From the NCBI GenBank assembly GCA_019321725.1, contig CM033107.1:14623445-14687444 (forward strand): DNA of 64,000 nt, read 5' to 3'. A model generated the notes under the pieces. It saw only the letters and a list, made by a program, of their open reading frames with translations, made no database searches and was not told the DNA's origin. The position numbers were made by a program, and so were the translations under genes. The DNA is from Paulownia fortunei. Taxonomy: Eukaryota; Streptophyta; Magnoliopsida; Lamiales; Paulowniaceae. Positions 1 to 11,560 of the stretch are shown here, piece after piece (the stretch's first letter is position 1; each line of letters opens with the position of its first letter).

Positions 1-1876
1 GGTGAGAGTGGATGGCTTGACTTCTCCAATTTCTAATTTCTTGAAAACAGAAAGTGGAATCAAATTAATACTTGCTCCAAGATCACATAATGCTTTATCA
101 AAGAAAGATCCTCCTATGGTACAAGGAATAATAAAACTCCATGGATCTTTTAATTTTTGAAGAAGCTTTTTCTATAAAATAGCACTACATTCCTCTGTGA
201 GATTTACAGTTTTAAATTCCACCAATAGTCTTTTTCTTGACATCACATATTTCATGTACTTGGTGTAGTTAGGCATTTGCTCAAGAGCATCTGCAAAAGG
301 AATGTTGATATGAATCTTCTTGAAAATTTTCAAAAATTTTGCAAATTATGAATCAATCTTTTTCTTTTGAAATCTTTGTGGAAAAGGAATAGGAACATTA
401 AATTTAGGAGAAGTTTCAAAGTTAGGAGTAGATTTTAGGTTCTCAGCCCCTGTTTGTTCATTTCTCTGCCTTTCTTCTTCCCTTAGGTGTTCCTCTATAG
501 GACATTCACTCGAAGTGTCCACGATTGGCTTATCAACTTGTAAACTTTTCATTTCTGGCCCCTTGATTTTGGTTCCACTCCGAAGTTAGATAGCTTTGCA
601 ATGCTCCTTTGGATTGATTTCTGTATCACTTGGAAAATTTTCTTTATATTTTTTAGCATTAATTTCAGTAGTAAGTTGTCCAATTTGAGTCTCCATTGAT
701 TTCATTGAAGCTCCTAGCTGCCCTAATTGAGTCTCAATATTGTCTATCTTCACTTCATCCTTATTCAATCGAACTCTTGTCTCGCCAATGGCAGTGCTTA
801 GCAAATCCTCCAATGATGCCTTTTTTTCACCTACATAGGGATTGGGAATTGGTGGATTGTTGTAACTCGATGGAGGTTAAAGCACATTTCGATTATTGGC
901 ATAGAAAAAATTATCATAATTTTTAAGTCCCGGATAGTAGTGAGTAGGTAATTGATTTCCTTAGAAATTGAAATTACGATTATTGACAAAGTATACCTGC
1001 TCATTTCCTTTGGTTTTCACAAATGAAGTGCTAGTAAATACCATGGAATCCATTCCATGAGAAGCTCCATTAGAAGTCCAAGTTGTAAATTGGTTAGAAA
1101 GAGCATAAACTTGTGCAGCTAATTGAGTAAGTGAATCTACCTCAAAAAAACTCCACCAACCTTTTTAATAGAAGATCTCTTAATAGGCCATTGATAACTA
1201 TTAGTAGCCATCTCCTCAAGCAAAATATGGGCTTCGTCTGCGGTCTTAGACATTAAAGTCCCACCTACGGCAACATCTATTATGGTTCGAGTTTGTCCAT
1301 TCAAATCATTGTAGAAGTATTGTACCTACTGCCAATCCTCATAATCATGTTGAGGACACCTTCTTAGAAAATTCTTAAACCTCTCCCAAGCTTCATATAA
1401 TGGTTCAAAATCTTATTGGCAGAATTGAGCTATCTCATTCTTGAGTTGAAGTGTCTTGCTTGGTGGAAAGTACTTATCAAGAAATTTTTGCGTCAAGTCA
1501 TTCCAACTCAGTATGCTACTTGGTGCAAAAGATTGTAACTATAGCCTATCTTTATCCTGGAGTGAGAATGGAAATAAGCCAAGTCTAATGGCATCGTCGG
1601 GTACTCCATTCATTTTGATGGTGTCATAAATCTCCAAAAATATGGCTAAGTGTGCATTAGGATCCTCCAACGCACTTCCTCCAAATTGATTTTGTTGCAC
1701 TATGCTAATAAGAGCTGGTTTAAGCTCAAAATTATTGGCATTGATCGATTGTTGAACTATCCTGGAGTAGTTTTGTTAATGGTTGGTTGAAAATAGTCTC
1801 GGATAGCTCGTTGTGGTGGTGGTTGTTATAATGGAAGATTAGTGTTCATATTAGCATTTTTGATATTATCCGCCAT
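1..1876 (-). pseudogene. Athila-type Ty3/gypsy gag-protease region, broken, runs off the left edge
   Basis: Minus-strand reading from an ATG at 1876 gives a plant Athila-like gag followed by the start of pol. Gag would form the virus-like particle and the aspartic protease would cut the polyprotein. Visible in order: gag core around 1400-1700 (frames read DDAIRLGLFPFSL, then FPPSKT and YEAWERFKNFLRRCPQHD); a coiled, Gln/Glu-rich spacer at 586-813 with ETQIGQL; a charged linker at 346-552; then a protease segment reading [15 protein letters not shown] at about 45-90, whose Asp would be catalytic. Several in-frame stops (for example before 586 and between 346 and 200) and frameshifts make it non-functional. 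I see no CCHC zinc knuckle. It lies directly downstream of the primer site and LTR at 2097-3995, so this is the 5' part of one element; RT and integrase should lie left of the window. Family assignment rests on motif recall. Confidence 0.85.
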
Positions 1877-2096
1877 GGCTTGATTGTCAAATTATTTTGC
1901 TACTCTAATAGCCCAAAGAGTGCGCACAATTTTTGGATCAAAATAACCCAAGTCAAGACTCCTAAACTTACGCATACAAATATATATAATCCAATGCAAG
2001 GTAAGACAACATCAACATATGGAAAGAAAGTAAAAACAATCTAAATTAAAATTAAGACTAAGTTATAACAATATTAATACAATTATGATAAAACAA

Positions 2097-2113
2097 TCCC
2101 TGCAACGGCGCCA
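2097..2113 (-). promoter_or_regulatory. Primer binding site, tRNA-Asp-like
   Basis: On the minus strand the site reads TGGCGCCGTTGCAGGGA, close to the complement of the plant tRNA-Asp 3' end that Athila-type elements use to prime minus-strand DNA synthesis. It sits a few bases inside the LTR end at 2120, which fixes the orientation and the 5' LTR boundary. Confidence 0.85.
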
Positions 2114-2119
2114 AAAACT

Positions 2120-3995
2120 TATTCATGATATACTTTACATACTGCAAGTGTACGGTGTTAAGTTTTAATACAACGGTGAGTTGAGTATCATATCCATAAG
2201 GATTGTAATAAAAAATTATATTAAGTACCTTAGTTCAAATAGTTTTAATTTTATCCAAAAAATCGAATGATGATTGGTAAATAAGGTAAAGTAAATAACA
2301 AAATGTAAAGGTAATAGTGGAGTTCTTAGAAGCAATACAACAACCATCTTATGAACATGAAATTCTAGAAGAATGACTCACCTAATTATCACCTATATTC
2401 TTCCTTCCAAAACATACCAATTCAAGTCAACAATACATGTAAGTTAAGAATTCCTAAACTCATCAATTCCCTCTCTCGAGTGCCGAATTGATTATGAGTT
2501 CTAACATAAATTTCAATATCTCCATAAAAACTCAAGAATAAAACTCTACAAAAGTTTAATGAATTCTTCTTCAAAACTTCAAAGGTTCCATAAGCTTCTC
2601 AACTCTATGATTCCTAGGTTATGCTATCTTTATGATCATGTATAATTTTCTCTCTTTCGACTATCGAATCTCATACATCAACACTCTCAATTAATGACTA
2701 AATAATCAAGATGAAATACTAAATAAGATAACACAAACAAGATGAATAACTTGAATAAATATTGTTTGGAATTCAAAACATAGGATCAAATAAGTTTACA
2801 TCATCCTTTAGAAAGAAAAGTTATTCAAGATGAAAAGTTCATAAGGGATGAATACAATTTCAAGAAATAAATAAGAAAGAACATGGAAATTGTTCACCAA
2901 TTTGTGAAGTGAGAGAAATTGTTGAAGCTCTCCTTGTCTCCAAGAGTGGCTTCCTCTTCTTCAAGAATGGATTTCTTCTCTCCAAGCCTCCCCTTCTTTT
3001 GATTTCAGAAAAATGAATGGCCTTTTTTCTCTAAGAACCCCCTTCTCCTTTTTAACTCATTTCAATTATTCTTTCTCCAAAAAATTCCTAAAATTCCACT
3101 TCTTTTCATGGATTTTCCCCTATTTTCTATCCATTAAATCTATTTTCTATGTAAGTTTTCGCCTAAGAAGTCCACAAAGTCTCTTTTAGAAGTTGGCTTT
3201 AATAGCTTTTGTCCAAAATCCGAGTTAAAAGATCACACTTTCAGAATTTTCAAGTCGTTTGGCGCCTAGGCGCAGAAGAACAATGCCTAGGCAGCATATA
3301 TTCTATTTCAGCACTTCAGATGGCACCTAGGCACCCTATTTTGGTGCTTAGGCACTTTCCATTCTATTTTGGCGGTCTCAGATGGCGCCTAGGTGCCCTG
3401 TTTTGGCGCCTAGGCGCTGTTGCTGATGTTTTTCCCTGATCCACTTTAGTACTCTTACACTGTTCAGCCCCGTGCAACTGATTTTTGACCTCTTTAAAGG
3501 ATGAATTGGCTTTTGACATCTTCTGATTAATTTTAGCTCTATGTCTTGAATTTTCATAGGCACTTGAATCAACTACACATATGATATCTGTGGATAGAGT
3601 TATGCCTGCAATACTAAGATGTGTTATCTCATAAAATTGCAGCCCAGTGCTGACTCTTGAACTCAGTTTTTGTCATTGAAATCGACTGAATTGGATTTTA
3701 TGGTAAACATAGAAGTTGTAGATCTATCTCGTGATTTCTAATGGATCAAGAATCAATTTGATATGAAATTGGGGTCGAGAGTTATGATTGAAATACGAAA
3801 ACTGCCATCAGTAGCACCACAACTCGAATTCTTCAACATTTCAATCAAGTTTTTGATTTCTTTCCATTTTCTTCTCTTATTGTCATTACCTACAAGATTT
3901 CAAATTAAATGCATAAAAAGTAACAAAAATACTTAAAAACAAACCAAATGTTAATACAAAAATATATGAATTATTAGTATAAAACCAACTAATCA
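2120..3995 (-). repeat. 5' LTR of the younger Athila-type element
   Basis: This LTR is about 1.88 kb. It starts (minus strand) with TGATTAG at 3995 and ends AATA at 2120, where CA would be expected; one transition explains that. The boundary is supported by three things: the primer site just inside 2120; homology to the plus-strand solo LTR at 41178-45013; and homology to the LTR start at 63817. It interrupts the gag frame of the older Athila-like element at 3996. It holds a palindrome array at 3260-3418. The other LTR is outside the window, so I cannot date it. Confidence 0.85.
3260..3418. repeat. Array of GGCGCCTAGGCGCC-like palindromes inside the LTR
   Basis: Six near-copies of a self-complementary word of about 14 bases, TGGCGCCTAGGCGC, occur at roughly 3260, 3293, 3319, 3341, 3383 and 3404, separated by A/T-rich spacers. 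Some copies have transitions (for example GGCACCTAGGCACC). Each can fold back on itself. It is a GC-rich island in otherwise very AT-rich sequence. Confidence 0.8.
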
Positions 3996-4021
3996 ACTTA
4001 CCTGCTGCATAAAGCTGTGAT

Positions 4022-4434
4022 ATTATTCCTCAGTTGTACAGTCTTCACAGGTGGTCAGTAATTGCCAAGAATTTTTTGTGCCAACTAATCCCATGAAGTG
4101 ATAAAGTCTTGGAGGAAATGAGTTCAACCAGCTCTTAGCATTATCACAAAGTGAAAATGGAAATAGTCTTAGTCTGATGCAGTCATCATTAACACCATTG
4201 TACTTAAATATAGCACATATATCCAAAAATTCGCAATGTGACCATTGGGGTCTTCGACAAGTGAACCCCAAAGTTAGACATTTGCACCATCTAAATATTA
4301 ATTTCTAGTTTGAGTTCAAAAGTATTGGCTTGAATAGTTGTGCGTTGGATGCTTGTATGAATACCATCCACTAAAGGAACTACAAAATCCTATAGAGGTT
4401 TAGGTTCCTCTTTAGCATCATCATGTTCAGCCAT
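4022..4434 (-). pseudogene. Older Athila-like gag N-terminus, truncated by LTR insertion
   Basis: The minus strand opens at an ATG near 4434 with an acidic start (MAEHDDAKEEPK). It then reads QANTFELKLEI, a frameshift, and the gag core at 4023-4271 with FKYNGVNDDCIRLRLFPFSL and AKSWLNSFPP. These are the conserved blocks at the start of Athila-type gag, the particle-forming protein. There is a stop near residue 15 and another before the frameshift. The frame ends where the younger element's LTR begins at 3995, so the rest of gag was displaced by that insertion. The same fragment is present at 63378-63790 with an identical protein over the 82-residue core. Confidence 0.85.
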
Positions 4435-4626
4435 TATAGCATGATGAGAAGCCTCTCGCTTTTTCTTTTTATTTCTTCAACAAGTTTTCTAAATTCAAAA
4501 GAAAGAAGCTCGTATTTGCTTACACTGCACATACACTAGCAAAGACTCCTAAAAGAAACACAAAACTTAGAACTAAGATTATATATGATTGAATTCATAT
4601 TATCAATAAAGAAAATAGCAAAATAA

Positions 4627-4644
4627 TCCCCAACATTGATGGTA
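4627..4644 (-). promoter_or_regulatory. Decayed tRNA-Asp-like primer binding site
   Basis: The minus strand reads TACCATCAATGTTGGGGA just inside the LTR end. I score 11 of 18 positions as matching an intact tRNA-Asp-type site, and most differences are C-to-T or G-to-A. The position and the retained GGGGA end support the call. Confidence 0.6.
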
Positions 4645-4650
4645 AAAACT

Positions 4651-6016
4651 TGTTATCTTGATTATGCACGCAGGTATACATATCGAACAAGTAATGAAGT
4701 GTGATAAGTAAAGTATCGCTCACATGGAGATTAACTACTATTGAATTGTCAAGTACTAATTTATATCGTTCTGAATTTTATGTAAATAATTAAATTAGAA
4801 GAAATAGAATTGAAATAAATAAGAAGTAAAATAAGCACTTAAATTATAAAGACTAAAAATCATAGATAAGAAACCTAGATTTATAACTTCTCCCAAGAAT
4901 CCACTTGAGTAATTTCACTCTTTTTCAAGATTAAAAATCCTAGTTTGAATGTCACCCAAGAACACTAATATTTCTACAAGCCTTTGTCGTTGGTCAGGTA
5001 AAAATCTCCTCCTTAATTATTTCACTATATGTCTATGAGATTTAAATTAGGAAGAAGTCATTAAGAACAAGTTCTCATCATGGATGCACAAGAAACATGA
5101 GTGTATTTCTGTATCATTAACACATATAATTCAATATTGGTCACGAACACACAAAAGCCCTATAAATATTATTATGATCACCAATTCAATCCAATCAATG
5201 GCAAATATTGATTAAATTACATTAAGCACAAAAATGAGTATACAGTTAATGTATAGGATGAATCAAGAAAAGGGAATCATAACTCAAGCATCATGTATGT
5301 GTTCAATTATAAAGCTAGAAAAGGAATTAGTTCATCATCATAAATGAATCTTTAATCCACAAAAGTCTCAACATCTTGAAAACAACAAAATAAAATGAAA
5401 GAGAAGAGGATAAGAAAAACTCTAGAGTGAATCTTAAATTCAACTCTTCTTGATCTTGATTCTTATTGATGTTTTCTCCCTTGGAAAATCCTCAAAAAAA
5501 TGATGATCAATGTCTAAAGGCTAAACAAAAGATACTAAACCCTAGGCTTTTCTATTTATATGGTTCCCACTTAGGTAATTAAAATTTGCAGTCGCGACGA
5601 TGTTGCAGCTCAACTTCTTGATGTTATGGCTTCAACAATTTCCGTGATTGGTGCTGCAGCTTCATTTTTTTCGTGTTGCAGCTTGATGCATGTTGTAATT
5701 TTCAGATAGTTATGTTGCGGCTTCATTTAATTTGGAGTTGTATCTTCATTTAATTTGGAGTTGTAGCTTCAAATCTCTGTCCAAAAATTGTTGACAAAAT
5801 AAATTATGTTGTAGCTTCCTTTTAGTTGGTGTTTCGACTTCAAAATCTCTATCCAAAAATTACTTTCAAAGTCCCATCACTTTTCTGCAATTTCATTTAT
5901 TTGGCTTAACCTACAAAATAAAATAAAAATACCAATAAATCTAACAAAATGCTCTTTAAACTTACAAAATATTAAGCTAAACATATTCAATTAGCTAATA
6001 CGAAATTAGCTTATCA
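4651..6016 (-). repeat. LTR of the older Athila-like element
   Basis: About 1.37 kb, starting (minus strand) TGATAAGC at 6016 and ending AACA at 4651, followed by the decayed primer site and gag. A TATA-like ATATAAATAG lies near 5549 on the minus strand. Between about 5585 and 5870 it carries imperfect repeats of a TTGCAGCTTCA / GGAGTTGTAGCTTCA word. It interrupts the MULE transposase frame at 6017. Mirror copy at 61796-63161. Confidence 0.85.
5585..5870. repeat. TTGCAGCTTCA-type repeats in the older LTR
   Basis: The word GTTG(C/T)AGCTTCA and the longer unit TTTAATTTGGAGTTGTAGC recur about eight times with substitutions. Two adjacent units of the longer form are nearly identical (about 5710-5770). 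The position within the LTR is similar to that of the palindrome array in the younger LTR. The mirror copy is at about 61942-62227. Confidence 0.65.
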
Positions 6017-8291
6017 CCCCACATTATACATTTATACCTCATTTGCTCCAAGTCCACAAAGTATTGGCTCCCATCAAAGTATGCCTTAATAGGGATACAA
6101 TATCCAAACTTGTATGCATATTTGTCAATTATTTTTTTGATTTTGGGACACAACTTACTCTTTCATTTAGCATCTACCCTATCTCTATTTTCTTAAGGCT
6201 TTCTCATTAGATATCCCTTATCCACTCTAACATCGAGATAATTGGCTTCCCTCTATCATATAACCTACTCCATTAGGCTGGTGGCTAGTCATTGAACTAC
6301 TTTGCTACAGTCTAATTGATGTCCCTGATTTTCTGCATTCTTACTTTAAACTCATCAACTATACTAGCCAAGGCTACCCTCTACAATGCATTCTTAAATA
6401 CCAAACCCTTAAACTAATATTCTTGAAGTTGTTATGCAAATATCTTACATAAAATTTGTTATCAGAATTAAGGAACACTTATGAGGCCTTTCTGTTTGTC
6501 AGACATGAAAGTGTATTCATGTTCTCTGACAATGTTCAATTTTGCCTAAACACAGTTATGAACCACTCCCATGTCTCCTAGACTCCTTATAGGAAATAGC
6601 ATATGCAAATATGCAATTGGGTTAAGACTACTATTTAGATCAACCCCTACTGCTATGAGCAAGATTCCTCCATATAGACCACTCAAGTGGTAACCGTCAA
6701 CCCCAATTATAGGCTTACAACCTACCAGAAAGCCTTTCTTCAATTCACAAAAGTAAATAAAAAACTTACTAAGCCTTTCATCCCTATTTCAGTCCTCAGT
6801 TCCCAAAATGATAATGTACCCAGGGTTGGTTTTCCTAAGCTCCTCATCCCACAATTTTGTATACTGGTAGTTAGGGTTGCCCTCAATCATTTTCAAAGCC
6901 TTTCTCTTTACTCTATAGGCTTGATCCTTTAACATTTGACATCTAATTTCATTATTGACATCTATTATGAAACCTTTTAAATTTCTTTTGGGATCTAACT
7001 TGAACTTCTGAATATACCTCTCATTAACCAATTTGTCTATATTTTCACATGGAAGGTCTATGGACATGAATGGTAAAGGTTGTACTCCCTAAATTTGGAA
7101 TGTGCACTCATCCTTCATCTTTATGACATACATCTTCGACTCACGTTCCTCTCTTGCATATCTAACATATACTCTCAACTTATCAATTTTATTAATTTCA
7201 AAGTTCTTTTTATCCTAATGGCGTGAGATTGAACTATTTTTCTAAACTCTACTTTTGTATAAAATATCATACATATCTCTAATGTTGGATCATATATCAA
7301 AACTAGATTGATAATTGTATGACTAAGCCCTTCTTCATCTCTATCAGACACCATGTACTCATCTAAATCATTATCATTATCAACCACATGTTCCTCACGA
7401 GATTGATTAGAATTACTTGATTAATGGTCTATGTCTATGTTCTCATTATCATGTCCCAGTTCTTCCCCTTAGTTTACATGTTTTTCAAACAAGGAATCAT
7501 TATCACTACTCTCATTTTCCATGTCATAATCACTATCTACAAAAGAGAATCATAAAGTTGTGCCTCATTGTTATCATACTCAAGCCCTACATTTACCTAC
7601 ATATATCTCCTTCAACATTTTCATCACCATCTCTCTCACCCACAACCACATTTGTCTCTCTAACATCTCTCTCATCCACAACCCCTACATTTGCCTCACC
7701 GATATCTTCCTCACCTCTCCCTAACCCTTAGCATCTTTATCATGCTTACCACCATCTCTCTCACCCACAACCCCTACATTTACCTCACCACGATCTTTCT
7801 CACATATTGCCCTTATATTATCCTTACATTCAACATCCTAAAAACTGATGACATCATCTTCAATTCTAGGTTCAGTATCCTTTGTTTGTGGCATTTATTC
7901 AACATTTTCATTAATTTCATCACTAGATGAATCCTATTATAGGCATCAATTGGATTTCATGCTCTATATATACGTGCATCTCCCTACAGATAACATACTT
8001 TATAGACTAACTTAAAACATTCTTATCATCAGATAACTTATAACTTATATTCAGTATAATATAGTACTTCTACTCCCTTCACCTTCACCTAATCTATCAC
8101 TAAAAAAATCTAGTAATCTTAGACATATGCCTTGCTTCTACACAGCCAATCAAAATTACACGTCCACTAATGTATTCTACATGAGGTAAAGTATGAAACT
8201 TACCCCCATAATGCAAAGCTAAAGTGATAAAAAAACTTTTTAAATATGTTTCAAAATAAAAAATAAAAAATAAAACAAAAATCATTAACAA
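6017..8291 (-). pseudogene. Mutator-like (MULE) transposase, decayed, C-terminus cut by an LTR
   Basis: Minus-strand blocks match plant MULE transposases, the enzymes that cut and move Mutator-type DNA transposons. An N-terminal block at 8100-8291 contains ALHYGGKF and GRVILIG. Next come a Gly/Glu-rich degenerate region (7400-7930) and a block at 7175-7387 (FYTKVEFRKIVQSHAIR). A block at 6789-7067 follows (KALKMIEGNPNYQYTKLWDEE), then the catalytic-domain start at 6546-6743 (GCKPIIGVDGYHLSGLYGGILL, whose GVDG Asp is the first likely catalytic residue). Near 6020-6060 it reads YFVDLEQMRY, the approach to the SWIM zinc finger, but the Cys residues are missing and the LTR starts there. Multiple stops separate the blocks. 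Mirror copy at 59521-61795. Confidence 0.85.
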
Positions 8292-9168
8292 CTAAACAGC
8301 ACAATCCCATATGTTTAAAAAAAAATATAAAAAAAATAAAAAAACAGCAAACAACAACAAACAGAAACTATAAATAAATGCATGAAAAATTAATTGGACC
8401 CAATTTTTTACTTTAATAAATAAGTTATGAACCACACATTAATAATATAGTGTTTTTCATAATAATAAACTAAACAGCAGAAGTTGTGTACCAAAAAAGT
8501 TATTAATCATATTACTGTTAATTATTAAACTAAACATTTGATTTATTATAAATTAATCAGAAAAAACTTATGGTGTTGACGAAGAGGCAAATCCAAGTGC
8601 TTTGGCTTCGAACAAGTACCATTGTTCTATATTCTTCTAGAGATTCTTCAACTTGAATTTCTGGATTAGGCTGAGTGATTCAGAGGGACCGGGAATTTTA
8701 AATTTTTGAGTGGAAGGTGTTAAGTTTGATATAGGTAATCTCCCATTTTTTTCACCCAAATCTTGGGAGAAGATATCATATAAGATGGAGGATGTTAAGT
8801 TCTCCTTCCAAATTGTGTCCACCTAGTTTTTTTCCCACGTCATCACCCGAGTGACTTGTATTTTTCTAAGTCAGCTTTCTCTATCGTCTACCGAGGCCAG
8901 GTTAGGTCCAAGTAGGATAAAATGGCCGAAAAATATAAAATTCCTAATTTTTTCAACTCACGTGCATGAAATGTGTGATGTTCCAGCCAATTTTCCAATT
9001 TCTAATGAAATTTATCCTTAATTTGAAAATAATTAAAAATTAAAGTACGCAAGTTGCCTATCTAAATTCTAAAATGATCGTTCCCTCCTCTATAGTTACA
9101 AGACCAATTTTTTAATTTTGCTTTACTAGTTGTGAGTAAACTTTTTATATTTTTCTGATGCTTTGGGT
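8292..9168. other. MULE 5' flank, no gene seen
   Basis: AT-rich, with an A-run-rich stretch at 8310-8345 and an open 61-codon minus frame at 8637-8822 that has no family resemblance I recognise. It lies upstream of the MULE start, where a terminal inverted repeat would be expected. I could not identify its partner because the other end of the MULE is not visible. It is present in both inverted arms. Confidence 0.5.
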
Positions 9169-9225
9169 GATGACTACATGTTTGTGTGACAAGTTGAGAT
9201 TGAATCTCTCACACAAGTAATCATC
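9169..9225 (+). repeat. Conserved hairpin module, copy 1
   Basis: An imperfect hairpin: arms containing TTGTGTGA and TCACACAA are closed by a spacer with GATTGAATCTC, and the outer ends GATGA and TCATC also pair. A close relative in the same orientation lies exactly 3000 bases on, at 12169-12225. Part of it recurs at 37288-37315 inside a copia LTR. Mirror copy at 58587-58643. Confidence 0.7.
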
Positions 9226-9287
9226 TATAACTACGTATTTAGTGAGTGCGATACATAATTTTAATTTTTAATTGCATGATTAAAAGT

Positions 9288-9492
9288 TGATAGAAAAGGT
9301 AAATTAAGAGACATTTTTCTACAATACAAAGACAAAATCATATTCATCTCTTCATATAGAGAGGAAAAACAAAAACTAAAGAAAATGAAATAATAGAATA
9401 ACTACAATGACTCTTAGAAATAAGGAAATAAACTCTTATACATTAGGAAACAAAGATTGTTAAATCAATTCAGGATTTTATTCTTTTCCACA
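9288..9492 (-). repeat. 3' LTR of a small-LTR copia element
   Basis: 205 bases. On the minus strand it starts TGTGGAAAAG at 9492, directly after a polypurine tract (GAGAGGGGG), and ends ATCA at 9288. Short LTRs of this size are usual for several copia lineages. No second LTR was found to the right. Mirror copy at 58320-58524. Confidence 0.75.
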
Positions 9493-11560
9493 CCCCCTCT
9501 CAAACTAGCATGATGATGTGTTCCATGGCAAGCTTACTAACGAGACTTTCAAATTGCTTTTTATGCAATCCTTTTGCAAGAATAACTGCAACTTGATAAA
9601 CTGTTGGAATACATAGCATACAAATTATTCCATTGTCAAGTTTCTCCTCAATGAAATGCTTGTCCACTTCCACATGCTCCCTTCTACCATGGAGGACCGA
9701 GTTGTGAGCAATAAAAATTGTAACTTTGTTATCACAATAGACTCAATCGAACTAGGAATCATAATCTTAAAATCTTCTGGTAGTCTCTTTATCCACATCA
9801 CTTAACGTATCCCATAAGACTCAACTTCAGCATTCATTCTAGATATTACATTCATTTTTTTGCTCCTCCAAGTAACAAGATTACCACCCACTTGTCCATA
9901 ACACTTCTTATCCAGTCTGCATCTATATAGGCCTCTATATGTAGGTGTCCTCATTTCTTGAAGAGTAATCCTATTTAGGCATCCACTTTAGATACCTCAT
10001 AATTCTATAAGCAGCTTCTAACTGTTCTGAACCATGTTAGTTCATAAACTAACTCACCACACTCATAACCAAAGGTATATCAGGTCAAGTATGTGATGGG
10101 TAGATGAGCCTGCATATGAGTCTTTGGTATTTCTCCATATCTATCACGTCTTTTGTTTCGATAGGTCGCAACTTTAGGTTATGCTTTGTGGGGTTTCTGC
10201 TATCCTGATTTCAACCATGCCTATTTCACCTAGTAAGTCCAGGACATACTTTTGTTGGTTGAATAAAATACCTTCATTTGATCTTCCAAATTCCATCACC
10301 ATAAAGTATTTTAGAACCCTCAAATCATTTTTTTCAAATTCATGTGCCAATTTTTTGTTTAGTTCTCAATCTCTACATTGTCCTCACCAGTATTTCTATG
10401 TCATCCACATACAAAATTAGAACAACCAATTAATTATTTCTAGTATGTTTGTAGAACATCATGTGATTAACTTGGCTTTGGATATAACCATGGCTCTCCA
10501 TTGCCCTTCCGAACCTCTCAGACCATACCCTTCAAGATTGTTGATGCCATACAAGGATTTTTTTAGTTCACACCTTGTTTGTCCTGATGGTTCTATTTGA
10601 ACCTAAGTGGAAGATCTGTACAAACTTCTTCTTTGAGGTCCCATTAAGGAAAGCATTCTTCATGTCAAGTTGGTGTGGAGGTCAATCAAAATTCATAGCT
10701 AAAGAGAATAGTACTTGTATTGAGTTGATCTTCGCAACTTGAACAAATGTCTCATGGTAGTCAATGCCATATGTCTAAGTGAATCCTTTGGCAACAAGTC
10801 TTGCCTCGTACCTCTCTATGCTTCCATCTATTTTCAAGAGCATTCATCTCCTCCTTAATTGCTAACTTCTAATTTGAATCACCTAGAGCATCCTGAATAG
10901 ATTGCGATACATATAGTTTAGAGATATTTGAGAGGAATATAATGCTTTATAGGTTTGAGACATTTTTTGGAATAATAAATATTTAGCAATGGGATGATGG
11001 ATAGAAGATCTTACTCATTTTCTAGTGGCAATGGGCATATCCAGGTCAGACAAATCAATGTTTGAAGTTTCAATGGATGAAACTAAAAGAGCAAGTTTAA
11101 GATTAACCTGAGTGAGGAAAAACCATCCTTCAAAGCTTTTGATTTACTTGTTACTAAAGGGATATTCATATCCATAGCATTTTTATGAGATTTTCTCCTA
11201 GTATAAACCTGAAGCTCATTATTAGGATTGTGTTGGTTTGTTTGTAGTAAATTCTCTCCCTTATTTTGGATTTAACATTGCTCGACACATGGTTGTCTAC
11301 ACAGATCCTTGTTTTCATTATGTTGAATACTAGTTTTCTTGGGTTGTTTATCTGAGTGAATGGAGATTTAATTAAAATCGGTAGTGATTGAAAAATCTTC
11401 CAAAAACTATCTTCTTCCTTGTTATTCTCACTTTGAAGATGATTTTTTCTCAAAAATAGTTGGTTTTCCATGAAAGTGGCATCCATACTTAAGTGAGTTT
11501 TCTTTGTTAAAGGATTCAAACACTTATACCTTTTTCATTTGGAGAATATCCACGATCCCA
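9493..11560 (-). pseudogene. Ty1/copia pol remnant: integrase end, RT, RNase H
   Basis: Read on the minus strand, the segment runs from the integrase C-terminal region (11166-11540, with PLTKKTHLSMDATFMENQLF) through the RT start (about 10860-10930, ALGDSN, KEEMNALENRWK). RT then continues with NEGILFNQQKYVLDLLGE near 10230 (FGRSNEGILF precedes it). RNase H follows at 9540-10010 with DADW-like and GGNLVTWRSKK-like blocks and a terminal KQFESLVSKLAME. RT and RNase H copy RNA into DNA; integrase inserts it. Stops and frameshifts occur throughout, and gag, protease and the integrase core are absent. The part from 9493 to 10599 is repeated at 57213-58319; the part from 10600 to 11560 is only in this arm. 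Confidence 0.8.

Larger units (their letters stand above)
3812..10599 (+). repeat. Left arm of a 6.8-kb inverted repeat
   Basis: The reverse complement of this segment is 57213-64000. Landmarks pair so that the two coordinates always add to 67812: the gag fragment at 4022, the LTR boundary at 6016, the MULE segments, and the copia LTR at 9288-9492. The arms therefore differ by substitutions with no net insertion or deletion. A 100-base comparison (9501-9600) was identical. A 50-base comparison (6721-6770) had six differences. The match stops at 10599 only because the partner meets the N gap, and at 3812 only because the window ends. Confidence 0.95.

Noticed and set aside
7417..7930. Pro/Ser/Thr-rich plus-strand frames (104 and 79 codons), also mirrored at 59882-60395
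   Set aside because: They are the antisense of the Gly/Glu-rich part of the MULE transposase; the low-complexity repeats create long frames on both strands.
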